From Ectobacillus sp. JY-23 (GTDB lineage: Bacteria > Bacillota > Bacilli > Bacillales > Bacillaceae_G): a stretch of 64,000 nucleotides of DNA. This document shows, piece after piece, positions 33,016 through 41,020 of this stretch (positions within the stretch are counted from its first letter, which is position 1; each line of letters starts with the position of its first letter). The translations under genes were made by a program, and so were the position numbers. Under the pieces are notes generated by a model. That model searched no databases and had not been told where the DNA came from. It saw only the letters and a list, made by a program, of their open reading frames with translations. Where the stretch lies: contig NZ_CP095462.1 in NCBI RefSeq assembly GCF_023022965.1, positions 1,116,001 through 1,180,000 of the forward strand, read 5' to 3'.

Positions 33016-33335
33016 ATCAATCAACAAAGCACGAATCGGTGTTTTCTTCGCCTTTCCATCTACCATGAGAGTGAGTGAGATATGCAAGAAGCCAAACGAA
33101 TAGTTTTGGTTGTTCCACACGCAAACAGGTTTCTTAAGAACAGGAATAATAGAATACTTACTTTTTTGCTTTCTGAAACACACTTTTAGCATCTTTAATC
33201 GCTTGATTCTTAACTGCACTCGGCAAATTGACGGGAATATCTTTGCTTGATTTCTTTGTACTTTTCTTTTCCTTTACCATTTCAGATACAAGTAACGCCA
33301 TAATACTTCCATATTTCCAGTATAAGGCGCCGCAC
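33016..33335 (-). pseudogene. tnpB: Truncated, frameshifted IS605-family TnpB fragment
   Basis: On the minus strand just past the rnhB stop the sequence reads ALYWKYGSIMALLVSEMVKE, then SKDIPVNLPSAVKNQAIKDA up to KSVFQKAKK and a stop. One base-shift at an A6 run (about 33160-33168) continues it as KSKYSIIPVLKKPVCVWNNQ, NYSFGFLHISLTLMVDGKAK and KTPIRALLIDK. I recognise this as the N-terminal/middle part of an IS605/IS1341-type TnpB from memory of Bacillus copies, not by search. The RuvC and zinc-finger parts are missing. It abuts an SDR stump, implying an old insertion followed by deletion. Confidence 0.55.
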
Positions 33336-33339
33336 AAAG

Positions 33340-34104
33340 TTAGAGCTGATCTTTAATAGGAGCGAAAGATTTTCTGTGCACCGGCAGGATACCATGTGCT
33401 ACGATGGCTTCCAAATGCTCTTTTGTTCCATATCCCATATGCCTTTGAAAACCGTAAGCCGGATGCTGCTCTCCTAATTCCTTCATCATATTATCTCGTG
33501 CCACCTTAGCTATGATAGAGGCAGCTGCAATAGAAATACTTTTAGCATCTCCCTTGATAATGGAGGTTTGCGGCAACTCGAGCGGTAACTCCATCGCATC
33601 AATTAAGAGATGCTCAGGCTGGATGGCAAGTTCGTTAATTGCTTTTTGCATGGCCAATTTCGTTGCTTGATATATATTCACTGTATCAATAACATCCGCA
33701 TCTATAATCCCTACAGCTATGGCAAGCGCATGCTCTTCAATATAACGGCTAAACTCTTCTCTCTTTACCTCACTTAGCTTTTTTGAATCATTAATGCCTG
33801 GCAGATAAAAATCCGGGGGCAATATAACAGCAGCTGCCACAACAGGACCTGCTAGCGGTCCTCTGCCAACTTCATCTACGCCAGCAATATATTGTACTCC
33901 AGCAGCTCGCAATGTTTGTTCATATTGTGACATTTCTCTAAATACAGCCTGTTCTCTCTCAGTCTGCTCTTTTTGCTTACGCCATTTTGCAATTAAACGC
34001 TGTACCCCTTTTCGCTCATCTTGAAGCAGCTCTGAAAAACGAGCATCTTGTTCATCTGTAATTTCAGTAAGCAGCACTTCAATATCCTTCATTGTTTGTT
34101 TCAT
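33340..34104 (-). CDS. rnhB: Ribonuclease HII
   Basis: RNase HII cuts RNA in RNA/DNA hybrids and single ribonucleotides in DNA. The 254-residue protein has a long N-terminal helical extension (about 70 residues) typical of Bacillus. The catalytic core begins [20 protein letters not shown], with D and E of the DEVGRG site, followed by [18 protein letters not shown] and the [21 protein letters not shown] segment supply the remaining active-site residues. It follows rbgA after a terminator and faces the relic region downstream. Confidence 0.96.
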   Translation of the reverse strand: MKQTMKDIEVLLTEITDEQDARFSELLQDERKGVQRLIAKWRKQKEQTEREQAVFREMSQYEQTLRAAGVQYIAGVDEVGRGPLAGPVVAAAVILPPDFYLPGINDSKKLSEVKREEFSRYIEEHALAIAVGIIDADVIDTVNIYQATKLAMQKAINELAIQPEHLLIDAMELPLELPQTSIIKGDAKSISIAAASIIAKVARDNMMKELGEQHPAYGFQRHMGYGTKEHLEAIVAHGILPVHRKSFAPIKDQL

Positions 34105-34120
34105 ACATCACACCTCATAT

Positions 34121-34147
34121 AAAAAAGGTACGCCTATGCGTACCTTT
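34121..34147 (-). terminator. Terminator of rbgA
   Basis: AAAGGTACGC / GCGTACCTTT with a 4-nt loop and six T overlaps the last two bases of rbgA. Confidence 0.85.
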
Positions 34148-35003
34148 ATTCTTCTAATAGCTCTGGATCTTCGAACGTAAAACGACCGATTTTTCCCGCA
34201 CGTAGCTCTCTTAATACAAGCTCAGCTGTTTTATCATAATCAATCATACCGCCACCCATTAAACAACCGCGGCGCTTTCCAATTTCATCAAACAGTTCGA
34301 CAATATCTTCTGGAATAACATCCAGTCCAAATCGTTCTTGCAGTTGTTTTGGATAGTGTTCCGTTAAAAAACGAAGTGCATACACTGCAACATCTTGTAA
34401 GTTTAAAATGGAATCTTTGATTGCACCTGTTGCCGCAAGTCGTTGTCCAACAAGCTGGTCTTCGAACTTAGGCCAAAGTACACCTGGGGTATCCAAAAGT
34501 TCTAGTTCCTTTCCTACCTTAATCCATTGTTGTGCAGTCGTTACACCGGGACGGTCTCCGGTTTTTGCAATATTTTTCTTGGCCAGCTTATTAATCAATG
34601 TCGATTTTCCAACATTCGGAATACCAACAATAAGTGCACGCACCGCACGCGGCTTTACTCCCTTAGCTATAAGCTTATCAAATTTTTCTTTGACAAGATC
34701 TTTTGATGCTGCAGCAATCTCTTTCATACCTTGTCCAGCTTGTGCATTAATAGAGATTGCTTTAAAACCTTTACTCTCAAAATGTTGAAGCCACTTTCTA
34801 GTCATTGTTTCATCTGCCATATCCGCCTTATTTAACACGATTAAACGGGGCTTGTGGGAAACAATTTCATCTATCATCGGATTTCTTGACGAAGCAGGCA
34901 AACGAGCATCTACGAGTTCAATTACCACATCAATGAACTTTAGTTTCTCTGTAATCTGCCTTCTCGCTTTCGCCATATGTCCCGGAAACCATTGAATTGT
35001 CAT
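34146..35003 (-). CDS. rbgA: Ribosome biogenesis GTPase RbgA (YlqF)
   Basis: RbgA drives late assembly of the 50S subunit; in B. subtilis it is essential. It is a circularly permuted GTPase: the G4-like VLNKADMAD (about residues 56-64) comes before G1 [14 protein letters not shown] (about 128-141), and G3 is [10 protein letters not shown]. The start [19 protein letters not shown] is the family hallmark. The C-terminal ANTAR-like helical domain ([13 protein letters not shown]) contacts rRNA. The gene lies between the signal peptidase and rnhB, as in Bacillus. Confidence 0.97.
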   Translation of the reverse strand: MTIQWFPGHMAKARRQITEKLKFIDVVIELVDARLPASSRNPMIDEIVSHKPRLIVLNKADMADETMTRKWLQHFESKGFKAISINAQAGQGMKEIAAASKDLVKEKFDKLIAKGVKPRAVRALIVGIPNVGKSTLINKLAKKNIAKTGDRPGVTTAQQWIKVGKELELLDTPGVLWPKFEDQLVGQRLAATGAIKDSILNLQDVAVYALRFLTEHYPKQLQERFGLDVIPEDIVELFDEIGKRRGCLMGGGMIDYDKTAELVLRELRAGKIGRFTFEDPELLEE

Positions 35004-35015
35004 GTTGTCACCTTC

Positions 35016-35570
35016 TTACGGTTGTTTAATAATACGTATATCAGGAATAGGCCAGTATACAATATTGGTTTTTCCAATTACTTGTTTCATGGAAATCGTC
35101 CCAATTGTACGACTGTCTTTGCTAAAACGACGATTATCACCTAAAACAAACAATTGTCCCTTTGGTACAGTTTTCTCGCCAGTTACTTCTTCTAGTGTAA
35201 AGTCGTACGTTAACGGGCCGTCCGTAACCTCTTTCTTATATTCGTCTAAATAAGGCTCTTTATATAGTTTTCCATTAACATAGAGCTGATCATTTTTATA
35301 TTCAATTTGATCACCAGGCAAGCCAATGATACGCTTGATATAGTCTTTTTCTTCCGTTGCTTTAAAAACAATAATATCAAATCGTTTTGGTTCGCCAATT
35401 CGGTAGCCAATCTTATTTACAATCATACGGTCACGATCGTGCAATGTTGGCATCATAGATACGCCATCAACCAAAATAGGAGCAAAAAATATGTAACGAA
35501 TTACGAAAGCTAGCGCAACTGCAATAATAACCGCCTTTATCCATTCCCATGTTTGACTTTTTTTAGCCAT
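35016..35570 (-). CDS. lepB: Type I signal peptidase (SipS-like)
   Basis: This membrane protease removes signal peptides from exported proteins. The 184-residue product has one N-terminal membrane anchor (AVIIAVALAFVIRYIFF, residues 13-29). Ser38 lies in DGVSMMPTL and Lys79 in DYIKRIIGLPGD, the Ser/Lys dyad of Bacillus P-type enzymes. The LGDNRRFSKDSR box is near 140. The ATG at 35570 follows GGAGGT by 7 bases; an upstream in-frame start is rejected. Bacillus has several paralogues, so the exact Sip name is not assigned. It is adjacent to rplS. Confidence 0.94.
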   Translation of the reverse strand: MAKKSQTWEWIKAVIIAVALAFVIRYIFFAPILVDGVSMMPTLHDRDRMIVNKIGYRIGEPKRFDIIVFKATEEKDYIKRIIGLPGDQIEYKNDQLYVNGKLYKEPYLDEYKKEVTDGPLTYDFTLEEVTGEKTVPKGQLFVLGDNRRFSKDSRTIGTISMKQVIGKTNIVYWPIPDIRIIKQP

Positions 35571-35632
35571 ATGCTGTACCTCCAATATGATTGGAAAAAG
35601 GGAGCTTGCAAACACAAGCTCCCATACTTATC

Positions 35633-35977
35633 TTATCGAATTTCTTTAATACGTGCTTTTTTACCGCGAAGGTTACGCAAGTAGTACAGTTTCGCGCGAC
35701 GTACTTTACCGCGACGCAATACTTCAAGCTTAGCAATTTTTGGTGTGTGTACAGGGAATGTACGCTCAACGCCCACGCCGTAAGATACTTTACGAACGAT
35801 GAAAGTTTCGCTGATGCCGCCACCGCGACGCTTAATTACAACACCTTCAAAAAGCTGAATTCTCTCACGAGTTCCCTCAACTACCTTAACGTGTACACGT
35901 ACTGTATCACCAGGGCGGAAGCTAGGAAGATCAGTTTTCAATTGACCTTTCGTGATTTCTGCGATTAAATTTTGCAT
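35633..35977 (-). CDS. rplS: 50S ribosomal protein L19
   Basis: L19 lies at the 30S-50S interface. The 114-residue product has [41 protein letters not shown] (about residues 44-64, the L19 core) and [22 protein letters not shown] at the C-terminus. It has its own promoter, a leader of about 80 bases and is followed by lepB and rbgA. Identity is certain. Confidence 0.98.
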   Translation of the reverse strand: MQNLIAEITKGQLKTDLPSFRPGDTVRVHVKVVEGTRERIQLFEGVVIKRRGGGISETFIVRKVSYGVGVERTFPVHTPKIAKLEVLRRGKVRRAKLYYLRNLRGKKARIKEIR

Positions 35978-36060
35978 GTTTCTTTCTCTCCTTCCAAACG
36001 GATGCTCTTACCAGTCTTATGCCGCAGCGGAACATCGTGGTTACGGACTCTATAAGTCAC
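35978..36060 (-). ncRNA. Candidate L19 leader RNA
   Basis: The transcribed region between the rplS promoter and its start codon is about 80 bases long, GC-richer than its surroundings, and contains GTCCGTAACCACGATGTTCC and AAGAGCATCCG segments. An L19 leader motif is known upstream of rplS in Bacilli. I infer membership from location and size and could not fold it. Confidence 0.45.
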
Positions 36061-36067
36061 AAGTGTT

Positions 36068-36096
36068 ATAATAGCATATTTAAAAATAGGTTGCAA
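36068..36096 (-). promoter_or_regulatory. Sigma-A promoter of rplS
   Basis: Minus-strand TTGCAA and TATTAT are spaced exactly 17 bp, about 90 bp before the rplS start. Confidence 0.65.
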
Positions 36097-36222
36097 GAGG
36101 TGTAAAGGTGAAAAACTTGCACTTTTTTAATACATACCAAGCTGCTTCTCTATGGGTTAACGTAGCTTGAGAGTACGATTCTCGGCACGAACGATAATAC
36201 AGACAAACTATTCAACTGCTAT

Positions 36223-36957
36223 TTACTCTTTGGATTCATATTTAAATTCTTCCACCCATTGCTTTTCTTGCTTTGTTAGCTCTTTTCCTGCTAATAGGTC
36301 AGGGCGACGCAAGTATGTACGTCGCAACGATTCTTTATGGCGCCATTCATCTATTTTTTTATGATTACCAGATGTTAATACTTCGGGCACCTTCAAACCG
36401 CGAAACTCTGCTGGACGTGTGTAATGAGGGTGTTCAAGCAAGCCAGTACTGAAGGAATCCTTCATATGTGACTCCGCTGTAATGACTTCAGGCAAAAGAC
36501 GGACGACACTGTCAGTCACAACCATAGCAGCCAATTCTCCGCCAGTCAGCACAAAATCCCCAATTGAAATTTCATCCGTAACAAGATGCTCGCGAATGCG
36601 CTCATCATACCCTTCATAATGACCGCATATAAAAATCAGATGCTTTTCCTTAGCGAGTTCCTCAGCCTTTTGCTGTGTTAATCTTTCCCCTTGCGGACAC
36701 ATCAAGATAACACGAGGGGCACTGTCACCTTTTGTTGCCTCTACAGCATCAAAAATAGGCTGCGGAGCTAACACCATACCGGCACCTCCGCCATAAGGAT
36801 AATCATCCACACTGCCATGCTTGCTTGTAGAATAGTCACGAAAATTAATTACATTAATTGAAACGGCTTCTTTTTCTTGTGCCTTCTTTAAAATGGATGA
36901 TCCAAATACACCGGAAAACATTTCAGGAAACAGCGTTAAAATATCAATTTTCATCAC
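36223..36957 (-). CDS. trmD: tRNA (guanine-37 N1)-methyltransferase
   Basis: TrmD methylates G37 next to the anticodon and prevents frameshifting. The 244-residue protein has the SPOUT trefoil knot with [16 protein letters not shown] (about residues 57-72), [15 protein letters not shown] (109-123), and [21 protein letters not shown]-terminal segment beginning near 160 includes the catalytic region. It overlaps rimM by 4 bp, so the two are translationally coupled. About 250 bp downstream separate it from rplS, which here has its own promoter. Confidence 0.97.
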   Translation of the reverse strand: MMKIDILTLFPEMFSGVFGSSILKKAQEKEAVSINVINFRDYSTSKHGSVDDYPYGGGAGMVLAPQPIFDAVEATKGDSAPRVILMCPQGERLTQQKAEELAKEKHLIFICGHYEGYDERIREHLVTDEISIGDFVLTGGELAAMVVTDSVVRLLPEVITAESHMKDSFSTGLLEHPHYTRPAEFRGLKVPEVLTSGNHKKIDEWRHKESLRRTYLRRPDLLAGKELTKQEKQWVEEFKYESKE

Positions 36958-37466
36958 AGCAAGCCTTCCATCAGATGAATTGTTACCATCTTTTCTTTTA
37001 CATCCACTTTAAGCACAACCTGTTCAATATATGGAATATATGCTTCTTTACCATTCGTCAGTTTTACAACCCATACATCGTTCGCACCTGGCGCTAAAAT
37101 CTCTTTGATTTTACCCAGTTCATCTCCGTCTTCGGTCACTACAGTACATCCAATAATTTCGTGATAGTAGTATTCGTTCTCAGGCAATTCACCAAGCTGA
37201 CTATCAGGTACCTTTAAAATAGAACCTTTAAATACTTCCACTTCATTTACATTAGTATAGCCTTCAAAGGTTAATAGATCAAAATTTTTATGGCGGCGAT
37301 GGGAGGTGATTGTTACAGGAAGCGGCTCATTTTTTTCTCTCCAAATATACAATATATTTCCTACTTTATAGCGTTCTTCCGGAAAATCTGTACGAGAAAT
37401 AACACGAACCTCCCCGCGAATGCCATGTGTATTTACAATCTTTCCTACGTTAAACCACTTTGTCAT
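36954..37466 (-). CDS. rimM: 16S rRNA processing protein RimM
   Basis: RimM binds S19 and assists maturation of the 30S head. The 170-residue protein has the N-terminal beta-barrel ([20 protein letters not shown]), a glycine-poor linker and the C-terminal PRC barrel ([24 protein letters not shown], about residues 115-138, and the YIPYIEQVV motif). It overlaps trmD downstream. Upstream, where B. subtilis carries ylqD, only about 140 bp with the khpA terminator remain. Confidence 0.96.
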   Translation of the reverse strand: MTKWFNVGKIVNTHGIRGEVRVISRTDFPEERYKVGNILYIWREKNEPLPVTITSHRRHKNFDLLTFEGYTNVNEVEVFKGSILKVPDSQLGELPENEYYYHEIIGCTVVTEDGDELGKIKEILAPGANDVWVVKLTNGKEAYIPYIEQVVLKVDVKEKMVTIHLMEGLL

Positions 37467-37576
37467 GCGATCTCAACTCCTGCTTTTATATGTATAGTAT
37501 GCTACACTTGCACACTGTAATTAAGCTTGTTTGTAGTATCTCTCATTTAGGTTGTCCAAACAATAAAACAATTAAT

Positions 37577-37609
37577 AAAAGGGAGAGGCACGTAAGTCCT
37601 CTCCCTTTT
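37577..37609 (-). terminator. Terminator of khpA
   Basis: A 12-bp stem AAAAGGGAGAGG / CCTCTCCCTTTT overlaps the khpA stop codon and is followed by ATTAATTG. It separates rpsP-khpA from rimM-trmD. Confidence 0.75.
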
Positions 37610-37835
37610 ACATAATCTCGAGCGTAATTTTTTCACTTTTGCTATGACCAGCCGCATAAACGACTGTTCGAATAGCTTTCGCGATACGCCCTTGCTTTCC
37701 AATGACTTTCCCTACATCCTCAGGATGTACAGTTAATCGATACGTGATACTTCCGTTATTGGAATCTTGTGTAACCAATACATCTTCAGGATGATCCACA
37801 AGGGCTTTTACAATCGTTTCGATTAACCCTGTCAT
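37608..37835 (-). CDS. khpA: KH-domain RNA-binding protein KhpA (YlqC)
   Basis: KhpA is a small KH protein that forms a complex with KhpB in Firmicutes and affects cell-elongation genes and RNA. The 75-residue product is a single KH domain with the GxxG-type loop in HPEDVGKVIGKQGRIAKAIR (about residues 36-55). It follows rpsP by 4 bp in one operon. The role is drawn from work in other Firmicutes. Confidence 0.92.
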   Translation of the reverse strand: MTGLIETIVKALVDHPEDVLVTQDSNNGSITYRLTVHPEDVGKVIGKQGRIAKAIRTVVYAAGHSKSEKITLEIM

Positions 37836-37839
37836 CAGA

Positions 37840-38112
37840 TTACTTACCTTGTTTAGCTAAATGGAATTTCTCAAGAATTCCTTGGTTAGAGAACAAGTTG
37901 CGAACTGTATCAGATGGCTTCGCACCGTTTTGTAACCATTTCAACGCAAGTTCTTCGTTGATTTTAACTTCAGCTGGTTGTGCTACTGGATTGTAGTAAC
38001 CAATTTCTTCGATGAAACGTCCGTCACGAGGAGAACGAGCATCTGCAACAACTACACGATAGAAAGGAGATTTTTTAGCTCCCATACGTTTTAAACGAAT
38101 TTTAACTGCCAT
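37840..38112 (-). CDS. rpsP: 30S ribosomal protein S16
   Basis: S16 is an early-binding 30S assembly protein. The 90-residue product begins [20 protein letters not shown], with [22 protein letters not shown] next, the S16 signature. It lies between ffh and khpA in the conserved ffh-rpsP-khpA order, with its own probable promoter 40 bp upstream. Identity is certain. Confidence 0.98.
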   Translation of the reverse strand: MAVKIRLKRMGAKKSPFYRVVVADARSPRDGRFIEEIGYYNPVAQPAEVKINEELALKWLQNGAKPSDTVRNLFSNQGILEKFHLAKQGK

Positions 38113-38150
38113 TTATAAAGCACCTCCGAATATGTTTCACACAGATAATA

Positions 38151-38180
38151 ATATTAGCAAAAGTGATGACCCTTTGTAAA
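38151..38180 (-). promoter_or_regulatory. Putative promoter of rpsP-khpA
   Basis: Minus-strand TTTACA and TAATAT are spaced 18 bp, lying in the 115-bp gap between ffh and rpsP. Confidence 0.45.
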
Positions 38181-38227
38181 GTAAAATTTCTTAACAGGCA
38201 TCATTTTTTCTATACTTTCTTTCTTTC

Positions 38228-39571
38228 TTACATGAACGGAAACTTAAATCCGCCTTTTTTCTTACCTTTTTGCATATTTGTCATGGCCTTCATCATCTTT
38301 TTCATGTCTTCAAATTGCTTCAGCAAGCGATTCACTTCTTGTACAGTTGTACCGCTTCCCTTTGCAATTCGTTTTTTACGACTAGCATTAATGATTTCTG
38401 GCTGTTCTCGTTCCGCTGTTGTCATAGAACGAATGATAGCTTCAACATGCCCAATTTGTTTTTCATCAACCTGGGCATTTTTTAAACCTTTGATTTTATT
38501 TGCTCCCGGAAGCATACCAAGAATTTCATCCAAAGGTCCCAATTTACGTACTTGTCCGAGTTGCTCCAAGAAATCATCAAGTGTAAAGGATAAAGAACGC
38601 ATTTTCTGTTCTAATTCTTTTGCTTTCTCTTCGTCAACTGCAAACTGCGCTTTTTCAATAAGCGTAAGTACGTCCCCCATACCTAAAATACGCGAAGCCA
38701 TGCGCTCCGGATGGAAGGTTTCAAGTGCATCCAATTTTTCACCCATACCAACAAACTTAATCGGTGTTCCTGTTACTGCTTTAATAGAAAGGGCCGCACC
38801 ACCGCGTGTATCACCATCTAGTTTTGTAAGAACAACCCCTGTTAAGCCAAGTTGATCATGGAAACTTTGGGCAACATTTACAGCATCTTGTCCTGTCATT
38901 GCATCAACAACAAGGAAGATTTCGTCAGGCTTAGACAATTCCTTAACCTGTTGTAATTCATCCATTAGCTCTTCATCAATATGCAGACGCCCTGCTGTAT
39001 CAATCAGAACATAATCATGATGCTCTTCTTTTGCTTTTTCAATTGCTTGTCTTGCAATTTCCACAGGACTTATTTTATCTCCTAGTGAAAATACAGGCAT
39101 ATCAAGCTGCTTACCAAGTGTTTCAAGCTGCTTAATGGCAGCAGGACGATAAATATCAGCAGCAACAAGTAAAGGCTTACGATTATACTTTTTACGTAAT
39201 AAATTTGCAAGTTTTCCCGTTGTTGTCGTTTTACCGGCACCTTGTAATCCGACCATCATGATGACTGTCGGCGGACGCTTAGCAACGGCAATCTTACTCT
39301 CAGATCCACCCATCAACTCGGTTAATTCTTCTTGAACAACCTTGATGACTTGTTGTCCCGGCGTAAGACTCTTCATTACGTCTTGTCCAATTGCGCGCTC
39401 TGATACCCGTTTGACAAAATCTTTTACTACTTTAAAATTTACGTCTGCTTCTAATAAAGCAAGGCGCACTTCGCGCATCATTTCTTTTACGTCAGCCTCG
39501 GTTACTTTCCCTTTGCCGCGAATTTTTTGTAATGTCTGTTGAAGTCGGTCGGCTAATCCCTCAAATGCCAT
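38228..39571 (-). CDS. ffh: Signal recognition particle protein Ffh
   Basis: Ffh is the SRP GTPase that, with scRNA, targets nascent membrane and secreted proteins to FtsY. The 447-residue protein has the N domain (MAFEGLADRLQQTLQKIRG) and the G domain with GLQGAGKTTTTGKLANLL (about residues 107-124), DTAGR, and TKLDGDTRGGAAL. The methionine-rich M domain begins near 300 and ends MMKAMTNMQKGKKKGGF, a basic tail. It lies 12 bp after ylxM. Confidence 0.98.
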   Translation of the reverse strand: MAFEGLADRLQQTLQKIRGKGKVTEADVKEMMREVRLALLEADVNFKVVKDFVKRVSERAIGQDVMKSLTPGQQVIKVVQEELTELMGGSESKIAVAKRPPTVIMMVGLQGAGKTTTTGKLANLLRKKYNRKPLLVAADIYRPAAIKQLETLGKQLDMPVFSLGDKISPVEIARQAIEKAKEEHHDYVLIDTAGRLHIDEELMDELQQVKELSKPDEIFLVVDAMTGQDAVNVAQSFHDQLGLTGVVLTKLDGDTRGGAALSIKAVTGTPIKFVGMGEKLDALETFHPERMASRILGMGDVLTLIEKAQFAVDEEKAKELEQKMRSLSFTLDDFLEQLGQVRKLGPLDEILGMLPGANKIKGLKNAQVDEKQIGHVEAIIRSMTTAEREQPEIINASRKKRIAKGSGTTVQEVNRLLKQFEDMKKMMKAMTNMQKGKKKGGFKFPFM

Positions 39572-39583
39572 AGTGCCGCCCTC

Positions 39584-39913
39584 CTATTCTAATTTTTCAA
39601 TAGCTTCAACAACTTGTTTCACTTCTTCATGTACATGCTCGTTGCTGATTAAGTCTTTAAGTTTTACAAGAAGCTGCTTACGATCTTGGAACTTTTTCAA
39701 CAGTAACAGCTTATCTTCATACTCCTCAAGCATTGCTTCTGTACGCTTTATATTATCATACACCGCTTGACGGCTTACTTCAAATTCCTCAGCAATTTCT
39801 CCAAGTGAATAGTCGTCTAGATAATACAGCGACATATAGCTCCGTTGCTTCGGTGTTAACAACGATTGATAAAAATCAAATAAATAGTTCATTCTCGTTG
39901 TTTTTTCGAGCAT
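39584..39913 (-). CDS. ylxM: SRP-associated helix-turn-helix protein YlxM
   Basis: YlxM is a 109-residue winged-helix protein encoded between ftsY and ffh in Firmicutes. In Streptococcus mutans a YlxM homologue modulates SRP/FtsY GTPase activity. The sequence [20 protein letters not shown] contains the family start. The helix-turn-helix resembling sigma region 4 is [20 protein letters not shown] (about residues 37-56), followed by a coiled-coil-like helix. The ATG at 39913 has AAAGGATG about 8 bases upstream; the in-frame start at 39922 lies within that site. Confidence 0.93.
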   Translation of the reverse strand: MLEKTTRMNYLFDFYQSLLTPKQRSYMSLYYLDDYSLGEIAEEFEVSRQAVYDNIKRTEAMLEEYEDKLLLLKKFQDRKQLLVKLKDLISNEHVHEEVKQVVEAIEKLE

Positions 39914-40021
39914 GGTTATCATCCTTTGTTAAGTGAATTACCTTTACAAACTTAGTTTACAAGTTGTCGAATACACTGTCAAGCTTTTTCCCTTGCACAC
40001 TCTTTATAAAAGAATGTCTCT

Positions 40022-41005
40022 TTACTCCGCTGTCTCCACTAAATCTGCAAACAATCCGTATACATACTGCTCTGGATCAAACTGTTGCAGATCATCCATT
40101 TTTTCCCCTAACCCTACAAACTTAACAGGTACACTCATTTCTTTGCGAATCGCTAGCACAATACCGCCTTTTGCTGTACCATCAAGCTTTGTTAAGACGA
40201 TCCCAGACACGTCTGTTGCTTCACGGAATGTTTTCGCTTGGCTCAATCCATTTTGGCCTGTTGTCGCATCAATTACTAGCAGTACTTCATGCGGTGCACC
40301 AGGCACCTCACGTTCAATAACACGTTTTACTTTTTCAAGCTCTTTCATCAAGTTTACCTTATTTTGCAAACGACCTGCTGTATCACAAAGAAGTACGTCT
40401 GCCTTGCGCGCTTTCGCTGCTTGAATTGCGTCATACATCACAGCCGCCGGATCTGAACCGGGCGCTTGTTTAATAACATCTACACCAACGCGTTCTCCCC
40501 ATACCTCTAATTGCTCAATTGCACCGGCCCGGAATGTATCCCCAGCTGCCATTACGACCGATTTCCCCTCACCCTTAAGCTTATGTGCAAGCTTGCCAAT
40601 GGTTGTCGTCTTCCCTACACCGTTTACCCCAACAAATAAGATAACAGTTAGTCCGTCTTGCATGTTCAATTCATTACTAAATTCTTCACCGCCTCTATAA
40701 ATGGCAATGAGTTTTTCAGAAATAACACTTTGTAAATCACGTGGGTCTTGAATATTACGACGCTGCACTTCTTCTTTCAGCTGATCTATTAAATCCATAA
40801 CTGTTGTAATACCAACATCCGCACCAATTAAGATTTCTTCCAGCTCTTCAAAGAAATCTTCATCTACTTTTCTGTAACGAAACACGAGATCGTTCACTTT
40901 TTCTGAAAAGGAATTACGGGTTTTCTCAAGCCCACTTTTAAATTTCTCCGTAACAGCATCTGTTTGTCGTGAAATCGTTTCTTTTAACTTTTTAAAAAAA
41001 CTCAT
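40022..41005 (-). CDS. ftsY: SRP receptor FtsY
   Basis: FtsY is the membrane-associated SRP receptor GTPase. The 327-residue product is the short Bacillus type, lacking the long acidic A domain. The N domain begins MSFFKKLKETISRQTDAVTE. The G domain has FVGVNGVGKTTTIGKLAHKL (near residues 125-144), LLCDTAGRLQNK, and LTKLDGTAKGGIVLAI. It lies between smc and ylxM-ffh, the conserved rnc-smc-ftsY-ylxM-ffh order. Confidence 0.98.
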   Translation of the reverse strand: MSFFKKLKETISRQTDAVTEKFKSGLEKTRNSFSEKVNDLVFRYRKVDEDFFEELEEILIGADVGITTVMDLIDQLKEEVQRRNIQDPRDLQSVISEKLIAIYRGGEEFSNELNMQDGLTVILFVGVNGVGKTTTIGKLAHKLKGEGKSVVMAAGDTFRAGAIEQLEVWGERVGVDVIKQAPGSDPAAVMYDAIQAAKARKADVLLCDTAGRLQNKVNLMKELEKVKRVIEREVPGAPHEVLLVIDATTGQNGLSQAKTFREATDVSGIVLTKLDGTAKGGIVLAIRKEMSVPVKFVGLGEKMDDLQQFDPEQYVYGLFADLVETAE

Positions 41006-41020
41006 GCATATTCTTCCTCT

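Noticed and set aside
38163-38855. 230-codon plus-strand frame antisense to ffh
   Set aside because: Lies over the secure ffh gene; composition is that of an antisense shadow.
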